Shown one piece after another: positions 8,361 to 17,148 of a DNA stretch of 64,000 nt. The stretch comes from Micromonospora coriariae (lineage in GTDB: Bacteria; Actinomycetota; Actinomycetes; Mycobacteriales; Micromonosporaceae). Within the stretch, counting starts at the first letter, position 1, and every line of letters begins with the position of its first letter. The notes under the pieces are model-generated. The model was given only the letters and a program-made list of their open reading frames with translations. It did no database searches and was not told where the DNA came from. The stretch covers positions 2,914,001 to 2,978,000 of the forward strand of contig NZ_LT607412.1 in NCBI RefSeq assembly GCF_900091455.1, in the 5' to 3' direction. A program made the position numbers and the translations under genes.

Positions 8361-9341
8361 GTGAACACCGACATCACTCCTGACAAGGCGCCGCTGCGCG
8401 CCTGGCTGCCGGGTTTCATCGCCCTCGCCGCCATCTGGGGCTCCAGCTTCCTGTTCATCAAGGTCGGGGTGGCCGAGCTGCACCCGGTCCAGCTCACCCT
8501 CTACCGGGTCCTCGCCGGCGCGCTGACCCTGCTGGTGGTGCTCGCGGTGCTGCGCGACCGGCTGCCCTCCGAGCCCCGGGTCTGGGCGCACCTCTTCGTG
8601 GTCGCAGCGTTCGGCGTGGCCGTGCCGTTCACCCTCTTCGGCTACGGCGAGCAGCGGGTCGAGTCGATGCTCGCCGGCATCTGGAACGCCACCACGCCGC
8701 TGATCGTGCTGCCGCTGGCGGTGCTGGTCTTCCGCACCGAACGGCTGACCGTACGCCGCGCGGTCGGGCTCGGGCTGGGCTTCCTTGGTGTGCTCGTGGT
8801 GCTCGGGGTCTGGGAGGGCATCGGCGGGGCGCACTTCACCGGGCAGCTGATGTGCTTCGGCGCGGCCGCCTGCTACGGCTTCGCCATCCCGTACCAGAAG
8901 CGGTTCGTCGCGGGCAGCAGCCACTCCGGGCTGTCGCTCTCCGCGGCACAGTTGCTGCTCGCCGCCGGCCAACTGGCCATCGTCACCCCGTTCGTCGCGG
9001 GCGCGCCACCGCTGCCCACCGACCTGTCGGCGAAGGTGGTGGCCAGCGTGCTGGCCCTCGGCGCGCTCGGCACCGGGCTCGCCTTCGTGATCAACATGCG
9101 CAACATCCGGGTGGCCGGGGCGAGTACCGCCTCCACCGTCACCTACCTGATCCCGATCTTCGCGGTGCTGATCGGGGCCGTGGCGCTCGATGAGCGGCTC
9201 AACTGGCACCAGCCGGTCGGCGCGCTGATCGTGCTGCTGGGGGTCGCGGTCTCGCAGGGCGTGTTCGGCCGGCGGCGGCCGCGGCCGGTGGCCGGCGTCG
9301 GCGCGCCCGCCACCCCCGCTGCGGAACCGGTCAGCCGCTGA
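8361..9341 (+). CDS. EamA family (DMT) transporter
   Basis: A 326-residue protein with ten hydrophobic segments arranged as two five-helix EamA repeats. WGSSFLFIKVG near the start and the IPIFAVLIGAVALDERL block near the end are the usual drug/metabolite-exporter signatures. EamA proteins export small metabolites or amino acids; the substrate is not predictable. The GTG at 8361 gives the family N-terminus, although the ribosome site is weak and an ATG at about 8308 would add 18 residues. Its end is 16 bp from the convergent PHP gene. Confidence 0.87.
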   Translation: MNTDITPDKAPLRAWLPGFIALAAIWGSSFLFIKVGVAELHPVQLTLYRVLAGALTLLVVLAVLRDRLPSEPRVWAHLFVVAAFGVAVPFTLFGYGEQRVESMLAGIWNATTPLIVLPLAVLVFRTERLTVRRAVGLGLGFLGVLVVLGVWEGIGGAHFTGQLMCFGAAACYGFAIPYQKRFVAGSSHSGLSLSAAQLLLAAGQLAIVTPFVAGAPPLPTDLSAKVVASVLALGALGTGLAFVINMRNIRVAGASTASTVTYLIPIFAVLIGAVALDERLNWHQPVGALIVLLGVAVSQGVFGRRRPRPVAGVGAPATPAAEPVSR

Positions 9342-9356
9342 GGCTCGGCCGGCGGC

Positions 9357-10427
9357 TCACGACCGGTCGCCGGCCCACTCGACGAGTTGCTTCGCCGACC
9401 AGGTGTTGACCACCCGGTCGGCGGGGACGCCGCACCGGGCGGCCCGCTCGCAGCCGAACCGCTGCCAGTCGAGCTGGCCCGGGGCGTGCGCGTCCGTGTT
9501 GATCGCGAACCGGCAGCCGGCCTCCAGGGCGCGGCGGATCAGCCGCTTCGGCGGGTCCTGCCGCTCCGGCCGCGAGTTGATTTCGACGGCCGTGTCGTGC
9601 TCCGCGCAGGCGGCGAAGACCGCGTCCGCGTCGAAGTCGCTCTCCCCCCGGGTCCGGGCCCGGTGCCCCCGGTCGCCCGGCCCGGTCACCCCGGCCGGGC
9701 GGGACGACACCATCCGGCCGGTGCAGTGGCCGAGGATGTCCAGGTGGGGGTTGGCGACCGCGGTCAGCATCCGCCGGGTCATCTTCGCCCGCTCGTCGTT
9801 CAGGCCGCTGTGCACCGATCCGACCACCACGTCCAGCCGGGCCAGCAGCTCCTCGTCCTGGTCCAGTGAGCCGTCCGCGAGGATGTCCACCTCGATCCCG
9901 GTCAGGATCCGGAACCCCTCCGGCAGCGCCGCGTTGACCTGTGCCACATGGTCGAGCTGACGGCGCAGCCGATCGGCGGTCAACCCCCGGGCCACCTTCA
10001 GCCGTGGCGAGTGGTCGGTGAGCACCAGGTACTCGTGGCCCAGCTCCACCGCGGCCAGCGCCATCTCCTCGATCGGCGAGCCGCCGTCGGACCAGTCCGA
10101 GTGGGTGTGACAGTCACCGCGCAACGCGGTACGCAGCGCCGTCGCCTCGGCGTCCAGGTCACTGCCCTCGGTCGCCACCAGCCGGCGCAGGTAGACCGGC
10201 TCCTCACCGGCCAGCGACTCCGCCACACAGCGGGCCGTGACGTCACCGACCCCGGCCAGCTTGGTGAGCGTGCCGTTGCCGGCCCGCTCGGTCACCTCGG
10301 CCGCCGGCAGCCCGGCCAACGCCTTGGCCGCCGACCGGAACGCCCGCACCCGATAGGTGGCCTCGTTGGCCCGCTCCAGCAGGAACGCGATCCGGCGCAG
10401 GTCGGCGATGGGGTCCCGGGCCTTCAT
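9357..10427 (-). CDS. PHP domain-containing phosphoesterase
   Basis: A 356-residue protein. Residues 1-75 carry a helical region resembling the N-terminal and helix-hairpin-helix parts of family X DNA polymerases (GVGDVTARCV). The PHP metal-dependent phosphoesterase domain starts at GDCHTHSDWSDGG (His107, His109) and contains VLTDHSP, VVGSVHS, ILGHCTGR and NTDAHAP, the full set of metal ligands. The polymerase catalytic domain of PolX is absent, so this is the stand-alone HhH-PHP form. It probably hydrolyses a phosphoester; the target is unknown. The ATG at 10427 is preferred because the family alignment starts there. Confidence 0.88.
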   Translation of the reverse strand: MKARDPIADLRRIAFLLERANEATYRVRAFRSAAKALAGLPAAEVTERAGNGTLTKLAGVGDVTARCVAESLAGEEPVYLRRLVATEGSDLDAEATALRTALRGDCHTHSDWSDGGSPIEEMALAAVELGHEYLVLTDHSPRLKVARGLTADRLRRQLDHVAQVNAALPEGFRILTGIEVDILADGSLDQDEELLARLDVVVGSVHSGLNDERAKMTRRMLTAVANPHLDILGHCTGRMVSSRPAGVTGPGDRGHRARTRGESDFDADAVFAACAEHDTAVEINSRPERQDPPKRLIRRALEAGCRFAINTDAHAPGQLDWQRFGCERAARCGVPADRVVNTWSAKQLVEWAGDRS

Positions 10428-10456
10428 CCCACCGAACCTAGCCGTTGTGGGGCCCG

Positions 10457-11221
10457 TCAGGGAGCCTTCGGGCAGCCGTGTTTGCGCTGCCACGCGGTGA
10501 CCTCGGCGGCCGGTTCCCGATTGCCGCCACGCCGCCAGGAGTCCAGGTAGCGCGCCGGCCAGAGCACCCCTCGCCGGATCCACCAGCCGTCCCTGCCAGT
10601 GCACGGCGGCGAGATGCCGAAGTGCACGTGGCAGACGTTGTTCGCGTTGCCGGTGCGGCCCACCTTGCCGAGCTGCTGCCCGGCGCGCACCCGGGCACCG
10701 GCATCGACGCCGGTGGTCACCACGCTCAGGTGCGAGCCGTAGTACCGCACCCCGTCATCGCCGAGCAGGGCGACCGACAGGCCCCCGTTCTCCGGGCCCT
10801 GCGGACCGCGCTTGTCGTACCGGTCGGTGCGACTCACCTCGAGCACCGTCCCGTCGGTCACCGCGACGAACGTCTCACCGCAGTCGGCGAAGATGTCCGT
10901 CGCCGGGTAGGCGCCGTGCGTCGGGTGATAGGCCACGTCGTCGGCGCGTACCGGAAAGACGTGCCGCAGCCCGACGCGGGGTGCGCTCGCCGACGGCCGG
11001 GCCGACGACGGCGTCGGGCGGGTCGGACCGGCCGCCGTCGCCGTGGCGGAGGGCGTCCCGGGCTGGTCGGCGGTCGCCCAGACCGCCGGCGGCGTCGGGG
11101 CGACGCCGTCCGGTGGGACCCCCGGCCGGGTGGTCGCGCAGCCGGCGGCCAGCACCGGGGCGAGCAGCAGCAGGATCGGGTACGCCGGACGCGTGCGGCG
11201 GCCGATCGTCGGCGAGGGCAT
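10457..11221 (-). CDS. M23 (LytM-like) peptidase lipoprotein
   Basis: A 254-residue protein with a lipoprotein signal ending in the lipobox LAAGC (Cys28), a Pro/Thr/Ser-rich linker (residues 30-80) and an M23 LytM domain. The HPTHGAYPATD motif (HxxxxxxxD) and the HVHFG motif provide the zinc ligands; GNANNVCHVHFGISPPC is the typical end of the active site. It should act outside the membrane on peptidoglycan cross-bridges or as an activator of an amidase. It lies 29 bp downstream of no gene but ends close to the PHP gene start, and diverges from the small membrane protein gene. Confidence 0.88.
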   Translation of the reverse strand: MPSPTIGRRTRPAYPILLLLAPVLAAGCATTRPGVPPDGVAPTPPAVWATADQPGTPSATATAAGPTRPTPSSARPSASAPRVGLRHVFPVRADDVAYHPTHGAYPATDIFADCGETFVAVTDGTVLEVSRTDRYDKRGPQGPENGGLSVALLGDDGVRYYGSHLSVVTTGVDAGARVRAGQQLGKVGRTGNANNVCHVHFGISPPCTGRDGWWIRRGVLWPARYLDSWRRGGNREPAAEVTAWQRKHGCPKAP

Positions 11222-11284
11222 CCGGTCATCCTGGCAGACCGGTACCGTGGGCACGAACGACGCGCGTGAGGGAGGGCAGCGACG

Positions 11285-11677
11285 GTGACCATCGCCCGGC
11301 CCGATCCCGGCCCGGATCCCGACGCCGTCGCGCGCCCGGCCTCGCGTACCCCCTCGGGGCTCTTTCCGGCCGGGCCGCCGACCCGCCCCACCTACCGCGA
11401 ACCGCACCCGGTCACCGGCGGCGGTGTCGCCGCCGGCGGTGGCGCGGCAGCCGCCTGGCTGGTGCTCTTCGGTCTACTCGGCACCGACGTGGCCAGCTAC
11501 GCGTGGTGGACGGTGGTGGCCGGTCTGCTGGCCTGGTTCACCGCCCTGGTCCTCGTGCGCTTCGGCGACCGTGGGGTGGCCACCGGGGTGGCCATTGTCA
11601 CCGCCGGCGGCTGGAGCATCGCCGCCGCCGTGGTGGCGGTCCGCTGGGCGACCGGCGGTGACTGGCCGCTGTGGTGA
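11285..11677 (+). CDS. Small membrane protein of unknown function
   Basis: A 130-residue protein; the GTG start follows GAGGGAGG. A Pro-rich N-terminal 45 residues precede three hydrophobic helices (roughly residues 48-66, 72-88 and 96-115). I do not recognise a named family. It is divergent from the M23 lipoprotein gene with 63 bp between start codons, so the two share a promoter region. Confidence 0.7.
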   Translation: MTIARPDPGPDPDAVARPASRTPSGLFPAGPPTRPTYREPHPVTGGGVAAGGGAAAAWLVLFGLLGTDVASYAWWTVVAGLLAWFTALVLVRFGDRGVATGVAIVTAGGWSIAAAVVAVRWATGGDWPLW

Positions 11678-11788
11678 CCGGGCCGGCGGGCCTTCGTTCG
11701 GGTCGGCGGTGACTGCGCCGCGTGCCCGGTTGGCTGCGCAGCGAACGCCATCTTGACGTGGCCGCCGAGACTGGGCACGCTCGGCACT

Positions 11789-11956
11789 ATGGCCTGGACC
11801 ACCCCGCGGCAGGACCCCGATCGAAGCCGCCGCCGCCTGCAGCTGCTCGCCGAGTTGGCGGGGGCCAGGCAGGTACGTCAGCGCAACCGGCCCCAGCGGC
11901 TGCGCACCGAGCGTCTGCGCCAGCTCATCGCCACCCGCCGTCGGGTAGCCGGCTGA
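11789..11956 (+). CDS. Possible small basic protein (55 residues)
   Basis: An ATG-started frame encoding a very arginine-rich, glutamine-containing, probably helical peptide beginning MAWTTPRQDPDRSRR. It sits alone in the 396-bp gap between the small membrane protein and the TadA-associated gene. No good ribosome site is visible. The bias to arginine can also arise by chance in high-GC DNA. The rest of this gap shows no other recognisable feature. Confidence 0.3.
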   Translation: MAWTTPRQDPDRSRRRLQLLAELAGARQVRQRNRPQRLRTERLRQLIATRRRVAG

Positions 11957-12073
11957 TCCGACTTTGTCAGGAATGACCGGCCCTTCGGGGCGTTGACCGG
12001 TCGCCTGCCGACCCGACCGGCTAACGTGCACGCGTAACGAGTCGGCGCTGTGCCGAGGGCTATTGGGGGGACC

Positions 12074-12601
12074 GTGTCGTACTTCGCTGCGGCCGTGGTG
12101 CGCGACGACAGTGGCTGGACCGCCGCAGAGGTCAGCCTGCGCGGCGCCACCGACATCGACGAGGTCGCCGACCGGCTGCGTGACGTCGACCAGGAGGCCG
12201 ACATCTCGCTGCTCTTCGTCGAGGCGGACGACGCCTACCTGGTGATCCTGCGCCTCGACGAGGGCGAGGACCTGAGGGTGTTCGGGTCGGACTCCGCGTA
12301 CGCCGAGGAATCCCGGCTGGGTTCGCTGCTGGTCGGTGATCTGAAGACCTCGGTCACCGGGCTCGACGGCGACGACGAGCCGCGCCCGGCGACCGGCGGC
12401 GACGAGGAGAGCGAGCAGCCCGCAGTCGACCCGGAGGCCGACCCGGTAGGCGACGCCGACCTGCTGGCCAACCTGGGCATTCCCGCGCAGAAACTGCTGG
12501 CCCTGTGCACCCATGAGGGGATGCTGCCGGCCGACGTCACCGCCGAGATCTGCGAGGTGCTCGGCTGCGCCGACGAGGTCGAGGACCTGCGTGAGGTCTG
12601 A
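12074..12601 (+). CDS. tRNA adenosine deaminase-associated protein
   Basis: A 175-residue acidic protein starting SYFAAAVVRDDSGW after a GTG preceded by GGGGGG. It matches the actinobacterial family named for its constant position directly upstream of tadA. No catalytic motif is seen; two alpha-beta segments are separated by an acidic linker (residues about 100-130). The coding region overlaps the likely start of tadA by 11 bases, so translation is coupled and a role as partner or regulator of the deaminase is likely, though inferred. Confidence 0.85.
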   Translation: MSYFAAAVVRDDSGWTAAEVSLRGATDIDEVADRLRDVDQEADISLLFVEADDAYLVILRLDEGEDLRVFGSDSAYAEESRLGSLLVGDLKTSVTGLDGDDEPRPATGGDEESEQPAVDPEADPVGDADLLANLGIPAQKLLALCTHEGMLPADVTAEICEVLGCADEVEDLREV

Positions 12602-13238
12602 TCCCACCGGATCGGACGGCGGGATGCCGCCCGTGGGCGGTGGAGAGCCCGCCGACGCCACCGATCCCCAGCTGGAGACGATCCGGCCGGGGCAGCCGAC
12701 CCCCGGCGCGGTGGGCCGCGCCGGACCGGGCGCCCACGAGGGGCTGGCCGACCCGGGGGACGTCGGCCGGCGCCAGCGGCACGAGCTGTGGATGCGCCGC
12801 GCGCTGGAGGTCGCCGTCACCGGCCCCGCCGTCGACGACGTGGGCGCTGCCGACGTGGACGACGTGCCGGTGGGAGCGGTGCTCTACGGCCCCGACGGGA
12901 CCGAACTGGCGATCGGGCGCAACGAGCGGGAGCTGACCGGCGACCCCACCGCGCACGCCGAGGTGCTGGCGTTGCGCAGGGGCGCCGAGCAGGCCGGCCG
13001 ATGGCGGTTGGACGGCTGCACCCTGGTGGTCACCCTGGAACCGTGCACCATGTGTGCGGGAGCGCTCGTGCTGGCCCGGGTCTCCACCGTCGTCTTCGGC
13101 GCCTGGGAGCCGAAGACCGGCGCGGCCGGCTCACTGTGGGACGTGCTGCGCGACCGCCGACTCAACCACCGCCCCGAGGTCTACGGCGGCGTCCTGGAAG
13201 CCGAAACCGCCGCCGTACTACGCGCCTTCTTCCGCTAA
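12591..13238 (+). CDS. tadA: tRNA-specific adenosine deaminase TadA
   Basis: Converts the wobble adenosine of tRNA-Arg(ACG) to inosine. The cytidine-deaminase zinc fold is shown by AHAEV (His122, catalytic Glu124) and PCTMC (Cys152, Cys155), and the C-terminal LNHRPEVYGGVLE block is typical of TadA. With the GTG at 12591 the protein has 215 residues, including an N-terminal extension of about 65 Pro/Gly-rich residues absent from most TadA proteins; an ATG at 12624 is an alternative start. The overlap with the preceding gene supports the earlier start. The gene ends just before a C-rich tract and palindromic element A. Confidence 0.92.
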   Translation: MRSDPTGSDGGMPPVGGGEPADATDPQLETIRPGQPTPGAVGRAGPGAHEGLADPGDVGRRQRHELWMRRALEVAVTGPAVDDVGAADVDDVPVGAVLYGPDGTELAIGRNERELTGDPTAHAEVLALRRGAEQAGRWRLDGCTLVVTLEPCTMCAGALVLARVSTVVFGAWEPKTGAAGSLWDVLRDRRLNHRPEVYGGVLEAETAAVLRAFFR

Positions 13239-13271
13239 CCCCCCGCCCCCCGCCCGCCCGCCCCCTTTCCG

Positions 13272-13335
13272 CGTCGATCTAGGGCATATGAGCGTCAGTT
13301 GATCTCCATGCGCGACGATTCGCCCTAGATCGACG
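13272..13335. repeat. 64-bp palindromic element, copy A (partly decayed)
   Basis: Arms CGTCGATCTAGGGC (13272-13285) and its exact complement (13322-13335); the inner seven bases of each arm no longer pair. The centre contains GTTGATCTCC, the reverse complement of the core of copy C, so A is inverted relative to B and C. It starts 33 bp after the tadA stop codon, follows a C-rich run (13239-13270), and supplies the final codons and TAG stop of the DUF559-type gene on the minus strand. Confidence 0.9.
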
Positions 13336-14226
13336 GGCGGTAGTGATCGTGGAGAGGACGCTTTCGGGGGAGTGGTACAGGTCTGCGGCGGTGAAGTAGC
13401 GCATCGCCCACCCCTGTTGCTCCAGCCAGTTGTGGCGGGAGCGGTCCCTTCGCAGCGTCTGGCGGTTGAGGTGGGAGGAGCCGTCGTACTCTGCTGCGAT
13501 CATGCGGCACGGATCGCCCAGGTCAAGGCGGCACCGGACACGACCTGCGCCGTCGCGTACCGGCAATTGGGGTACGAAATCTTTGATGCCGGCATCGATG
13601 AGGAGCAGCCGAAGCTGGGTCTCCTGTCGGCACTCCGCTCGTCCGTCCGCGATCGCCACGAGTTCGCGAGCCTGTCGCACACCACGTAGCCCGTCGTGCC
13701 GGCTTACCTCGACGAGCAGCTCTTCCGGTGTCACCGCCCCGGCGAAGAGTGCGGCGTCGAGGAGCGGCAGGGCGTCGAGCCGGGGAAGCGTACGGGCGAG
13801 ATCAACGGCGACGCGGGGTGCTCCCGCACAGGGAAGGCCAAGGATGCAGACGGGTGGGGCAGTCGGCAGAACTGTCTGGTGTGAGGTGATCCCTCGCCGT
13901 TGCGGGAAGGGCCTTCCCGCAGGGATGAGCAGGTGAACGTTGTCGGTCGGTGCAATCCCGAAGCCGTGGAGTTGGGCAGCACTGTGGAAGCCCAGCACCG
14001 CGTCCGGGTTGTCCATCAGCGCGGCTCGTGCCCGCCCCCACAGCCCGGGCAGGTCCGGGCCCGAGATGTACCTGCCGTGGTACGGCCGGTGCAGTCGCCC
14101 TCTGTTCGTGCGCCACCTGACCGCGCCCGCCGACAAGCCCGCATTCCTCAGCTGGCGGTAGCGAGCCGGCTGTAGGTCGATCGGGATCCGCCAAGGTAGC
14201 TCAGCCGCCTGCGAGTAAAGGTCCAC
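13279..14226 (-). CDS. AbiEi-type N-domain with DUF559/Vsr-like nuclease C-domain
   Basis: A 315-residue protein. The first 70 residues resemble the winged-helix AbiEi antitoxin-type domain; the C-terminal 100 residues resemble DUF559/very-short-patch-repair nucleases, with candidate catalytic Asp in CRLDLGD, Glu in AAEYDG, and the RDRSRHNWLEQQGW and RYFTAADLY segments. Such orphan proteins are common and often multi-copy in actinobacteria; their function is unproven, and no AbiEii toxin gene adjoins it. The GTG start at 14226 has a weak ribosome site. The last codons read into palindromic element A, whose CTAG gives the stop. The gene looks less GC-rich than its neighbours and is bracketed by elements A and B. 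Confidence 0.75.
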   Translation of the reverse strand: MDLYSQAAELPWRIPIDLQPARYRQLRNAGLSAGAVRWRTNRGRLHRPYHGRYISGPDLPGLWGRARAALMDNPDAVLGFHSAAQLHGFGIAPTDNVHLLIPAGRPFPQRRGITSHQTVLPTAPPVCILGLPCAGAPRVAVDLARTLPRLDALPLLDAALFAGAVTPEELLVEVSRHDGLRGVRQARELVAIADGRAECRQETQLRLLLIDAGIKDFVPQLPVRDGAGRVRCRLDLGDPCRMIAAEYDGSSHLNRQTLRRDRSRHNWLEQQGWAMRYFTAADLYHSPESVLSTITTARRSRANRRAWRSTDAHMP

Positions 14227-14385
14227 GGCGGGGAAGGCTGCCCCCGCTCACCGTCGCTGCGCTCACCCACAGCCGCACCCTGTGGATAACCCATCGCCCT
14301 GTGCACAAAGCCCATTAGCCCCCACCCCTGTGCTACCCCCCACCCCCGCCCCCACCCCCCCGGCCGCCCACCGCCCGCCACCCGG

Positions 14386-14449
14386 CGTCGATCTAGGGCA
14401 TATCGCCGTGATTAGAGATCCATTAGCAGCGATATGCCCTAGATCGACG
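14386..14449. repeat. 64-bp palindromic element, copy B
   Basis: Perfect 21-bp arms (14386-14406 and 14429-14449), beginning CGTCGATCTAGGGCATAT, enclose a 22-base centre containing AGAGATCCA. The left flank (14322-14380) is very C-rich and the right flank (14450-14475) very G-rich. The element lies 27 bp past the stop codon of deoD and between it and the start of the DUF559-type gene. The 250-bp gap also contains TGTGGATAA at 14280, a DnaA-box-like word. Confidence 0.97.
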
Positions 14450-14476
14450 AGGTTGGGGCGGGGGCGGCGGGGTGGG

Positions 14477-15184
14477 TCAGGTGATGATGGTGTCGAGGGC
14501 GATCTCGACCATCTGGCTGAAGGTCTGCTCGCGCTCCTCGGAGGTGGTCTTCTCGCCGGTCTTGATGTGGTCGCTGACGGTCAGGACGGTCAGCGCGCGC
14601 GCCTTGAACCGGGCGGCGATCGTGTAGAGCGCCGCCGACTCCATCTCCACCGCCAGCACGCCGTAGTCGGCGAGGGTGTCGTAGAGATCCGGCCGGTCCG
14701 TGTAGAAGGCGTCCGCGGCCAGGATCGGCCCGACGTGCATGGTGATGCCGCGCCGCTCGGCCACCTCGACCGAGGTACGCAGCAGCCCGAAATCGGCCAC
14801 CGGGGCGTAGTCGATCAGGCCGTCGAAGCGCATCCGGTTCATGTTCGAGTCGGTGGACGAGCCGATCGCGGCGACCACGTCCCGCAGTTGGAGGTCGGTG
14901 CTGAGGGCACCGCAGGAGCCGACTCGAATCAGCGTCTTCACGCCGTACTCGTTGATCAGCTCGTGGGCGTAGATGGAGGCGGACGGCATGCCCATGCCGG
15001 AGCCCTGGACGGAGACCTCGACGCCGTTCCAGCGGCCGGTGAAGCCCAGCATGCCCCGGACCGTCGAGTAGCAGGTGGCGCCCTCGAGGTAGGTCTCCGC
15101 GATCCACTTGGCCCGCAGCGGGTCGCCCGGCATCAGGACCCGCTCGGCGATCTCTCCCGGCTTTGCGCCGATGTGCGTACTCAT
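14477..15184 (-). CDS. deoD: Purine-nucleoside phosphorylase, DeoD type
   Basis: A 235-residue enzyme, the usual length of hexameric DeoD-type phosphorylases, which split purine nucleosides with phosphate to base and ribose-1-phosphate for salvage. Visible signatures are [16 protein letters not shown] (phosphate site), [24 protein letters not shown] (ribose site Met and Glu) and VSDHI with the catalytic aspartate. The ATG at 15184 gives the canonical N-terminus. The gene is monocistronic and is followed by palindromic element B, which may act as its terminator. Confidence 0.95.
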   Translation of the reverse strand: MSTHIGAKPGEIAERVLMPGDPLRAKWIAETYLEGATCYSTVRGMLGFTGRWNGVEVSVQGSGMGMPSASIYAHELINEYGVKTLIRVGSCGALSTDLQLRDVVAAIGSSTDSNMNRMRFDGLIDYAPVADFGLLRTSVEVAERRGITMHVGPILAADAFYTDRPDLYDTLADYGVLAVEMESAALYTIAARFKARALTVLTVSDHIKTGEKTTSEEREQTFSQMVEIALDTIIT

Positions 15185-15259
15185 GGCAAAGATCCTGCCA
15201 GGCCGCTGCCGGTGATACCGGTTCGGCATCGCAACCGGTGGTCCTGTACCCTCGTCGGC

Positions 15260-15346
15260 GGTGGCGTGTCCGAGCGGCCTAAGGAGCACGCCTCGAAAGC
15301 GTGTGAGGGTTAACGCCCTCCGAGGGTTCAAATCCCTCCGCCACCG
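15260..15346 (+). tRNA. tRNA-Ser (anticodon CGA)
   Basis: An 87-base cloverleaf: acceptor GGTGGCG pairs with CGCCACC, the anticodon stem-loop is CACGCCTCGAAAGCGTG with CGA in the loop, a long class II variable arm (GAGGGTTAACGCCCTC) is present, and GGTTCAAATCC forms the T loop. G is the discriminator base, as in tRNA-Ser. CCA is not encoded. Confidence 0.97.
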
Positions 15347-15355
15347 CTCTGAAGT

Positions 15356-15400
15356 GCGAAAACGCCCGGCGATCCGCGAGGATCGGCCGGGCGTTTTCGC
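15356..15400. terminator. Terminator after tRNA-Ser and the convergent SDR gene
   Basis: GCGAAAACGCCCGGC pairs perfectly with GCCGGGCGTTTTCGC, with GATCC/GGATC extending the stem inward. T-rich (GTTTTC) in one direction and A-rich in the other, it serves both the tRNA and the SDR gene ending at 15402. Confidence 0.92.
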
Positions 15401-15401
15401 G

Positions 15402-16151
15402 TCAGAGCTGCTGCTCGCCGCCGTCGACGAACAACTCGCCGCCGGTCATGAAGCTGCTCTGGTCGGAGGCGAGGAAGAGCGCGGCGTTGGCGATCTCGTC
15501 CGGGTGTGCCATGCGCTGCATGGGCACGCCCGAGGCGATGGTCTTCAGCAACCCGGGTGCCTCGGCGGGGCTGGGCGCGAGGCCTGCGAGCCCGGGAGTC
15601 TCGGTCGAGCCGGGGATCAGGGTGTTGACCCGGATCTTCCGGCCGATCAGCTCGGCGGCCCAGGTGCGGCCGAACGAGCGGATGGCTGCCTTGGACGCGG
15701 CGTAGACGCTGAACGCCGGGGTGCCGTTGCTGGCGGCGGTCGAGCCGGTCAGCACGATCGTCGCGCCCTCGTTGAGCAGGGGCAGGGCCTTCTGGACTGT
15801 GAAGATGGTGCCGTAGATGTTGGTGTCGAAGGTGGTGGCCACGTGCTCGACCGTGATCGAGTCGAGCGACCGGAACTCGCCACCGCCGGCGTTGGCGAAC
15901 ACCACGTCCAGGCCCGCGCCCCGCTCCTCGATCGCCCGCATCACCCGGTCCAGGTCGTCGAGCTTGCTGACATCGCTGGCGATGCCTGTGACGTTCGCGC
16001 CGATGCTGGCGACGGCCTCGTCCACCGGGCCCTTGCGGCGGCCGGTGACGAAGACGTACGCGCCTTCGGCGGCGAAGCGGCGGGCGGCGGCCAGGCCGAT
16101 GCCGGCGGTGCCCCCGGTGACGAGGGCGGTCTTGCCGTCAAGCTGTCCCAC
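15402..16151 (-). CDS. SDR family oxidoreductase
   Basis: A 249-residue classical short-chain dehydrogenase/reductase. The cofactor motif TGGTAGIG is at residues 12-19 and GRRKG follows strand 2, suggesting NADP(H). NAGG, the catalytic Ser in TGSTAAS and the YAASK Tyr/Lys pair are intact, and PGSTETPG follows the active site. The substrate is unknown. It lies 60 bp downstream of the LLM oxidoreductase in the same direction and probably forms an operon with it under the divergent TetR regulator. Confidence 0.92.
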   Translation of the reverse strand: MGQLDGKTALVTGGTAGIGLAAARRFAAEGAYVFVTGRRKGPVDEAVASIGANVTGIASDVSKLDDLDRVMRAIEERGAGLDVVFANAGGGEFRSLDSITVEHVATTFDTNIYGTIFTVQKALPLLNEGATIVLTGSTAASNGTPAFSVYAASKAAIRSFGRTWAAELIGRKIRVNTLIPGSTETPGLAGLAPSPAEAPGLLKTIASGVPMQRMAHPDEIANAALFLASDQSSFMTGGELFVDGGEQQL

Positions 16152-16211
16152 GATTGGTCTCCTATTGCTTCTGGTGTGGTTGTCCTGCCGCGTTGTCGTA
16201 CCGGCGGGTGG

Positions 16212-17129
16212 TCAGTGGGTTGCGGGGGTGGAGGCGAAGCTCGGCAGGAGAGTGGCCAGTTCGCGCCACTGCGGCATGGGCAGCGCCGGCCGATCCGGAC
16301 CGTCGGGCCGCAGCACGTGGAGGGCGACGTGGTCCGCGCCGGCGTTCAGGTGCTCGCGGATGCGTGTGGCCACCGCGTCCAGGTCGCCCCAGGCGACCAC
16401 GGCGTCGATCAGACGGTCGCTGCCGCCGGGGACCAGGTCGTCGTCGGTGAATCCCAGGCGTGCCAGGTTGGCTCGGTACGTCGGGAAGCCGATGAACATG
16501 CCGATCCCCGCCCGGGCGGCGGCGCGGGCCCGGTGCGGGTCCTCGTCGAGGACGACAGCCAGGTGCGGTGCGACCAGCGGCTGGTCTCCAACGCGTCTCC
16601 GCTGCGCCGCCGTGTAGTCCGGGGTCACCAGAAACGGGTGCCATCCGGCCGTTCGGTCGGCGGCGAGGTCCGCCATCCTCGGCCCGAGCGCGCCGAGGAT
16701 GCGCCGTCCAGCGGGAACCGGCCGGGGCGCGGCGTCCAGGGCGTCCAGCCAGCGGCCCATCGTCTCCACCGGCCGGCCGTAGTCCTGGCCCGCCTGGGCG
16801 GCGGAGTGGGCGTTGCTCACCCCGAAGCCGAGGACTGTCCGGGGCCCGTGTGCGGCGTCCAGCGCGGCCAGCCGGTCACCGAGAGCCATCGGGTCCTGGC
16901 CCCAGATCGCCAGCACACCCAGCGCCACAGTGGCGTGCGGTGCGGCCGCCAGCAGGTGCCCGACGTCGTCGACGGCCCCGCGGCCGTCGAGGCCGGGCAC
17001 CCACAGCGCCCGGAAGCCCCGTTCGTCGAGTTCGGTCGCCGCGTCCCGGACGGCCGGGTTCGCGGCGCCGCGCAGCTCCATGCTCCAGAGCCCGACCGCG
17101 GGCAGCGAGGTGTTCAGTCGAGTCGCCAC
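16212..17129 (-). CDS. LLM class F420-dependent oxidoreductase
   Basis: A 305-residue luciferase-like monooxygenase-fold protein of the actinobacterial TIGR03620 type, predicted to use coenzyme F420 rather than flavin. ELDERGFRALWVPG near residue 32-45 and the VLGFGVSNAHS segment fit that family. The start is the GTG at 17129, with TTGGAGGAT correctly spaced upstream; an upstream open frame extends further without family similarity. The reaction is unknown. It is the first gene of a probable operon with the SDR gene, and its promoter carries two TetR-type operator palindromes. Confidence 0.87.
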   Translation of the reverse strand: MATRLNTSLPAVGLWSMELRGAANPAVRDAATELDERGFRALWVPGLDGRGAVDDVGHLLAAAPHATVALGVLAIWGQDPMALGDRLAALDAAHGPRTVLGFGVSNAHSAAQAGQDYGRPVETMGRWLDALDAAPRPVPAGRRILGALGPRMADLAADRTAGWHPFLVTPDYTAAQRRRVGDQPLVAPHLAVVLDEDPHRARAAARAGIGMFIGFPTYRANLARLGFTDDDLVPGGSDRLIDAVVAWGDLDAVATRIREHLNAGADHVALHVLRPDGPDRPALPMPQWRELATLLPSFASTPATH

Positions 17130-17148
17130 ACGATCCTCCAAGATTTCT

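Noticed and set aside
13279..14226. AbiE abortive-infection toxin-antitoxin operon.
   Set aside because: Only the AbiEi-like winged helix is present, fused to a DUF559-like domain; no AbiEii nucleotidyltransferase gene adjoins it.
14275..14300. TGTGGATAA and TGTGCACAA words as part of a replication origin.
   Set aside because: Only one good DnaA box is present, with no dnaA, dnaN, parA or rpmH nearby, so no origin can be claimed.
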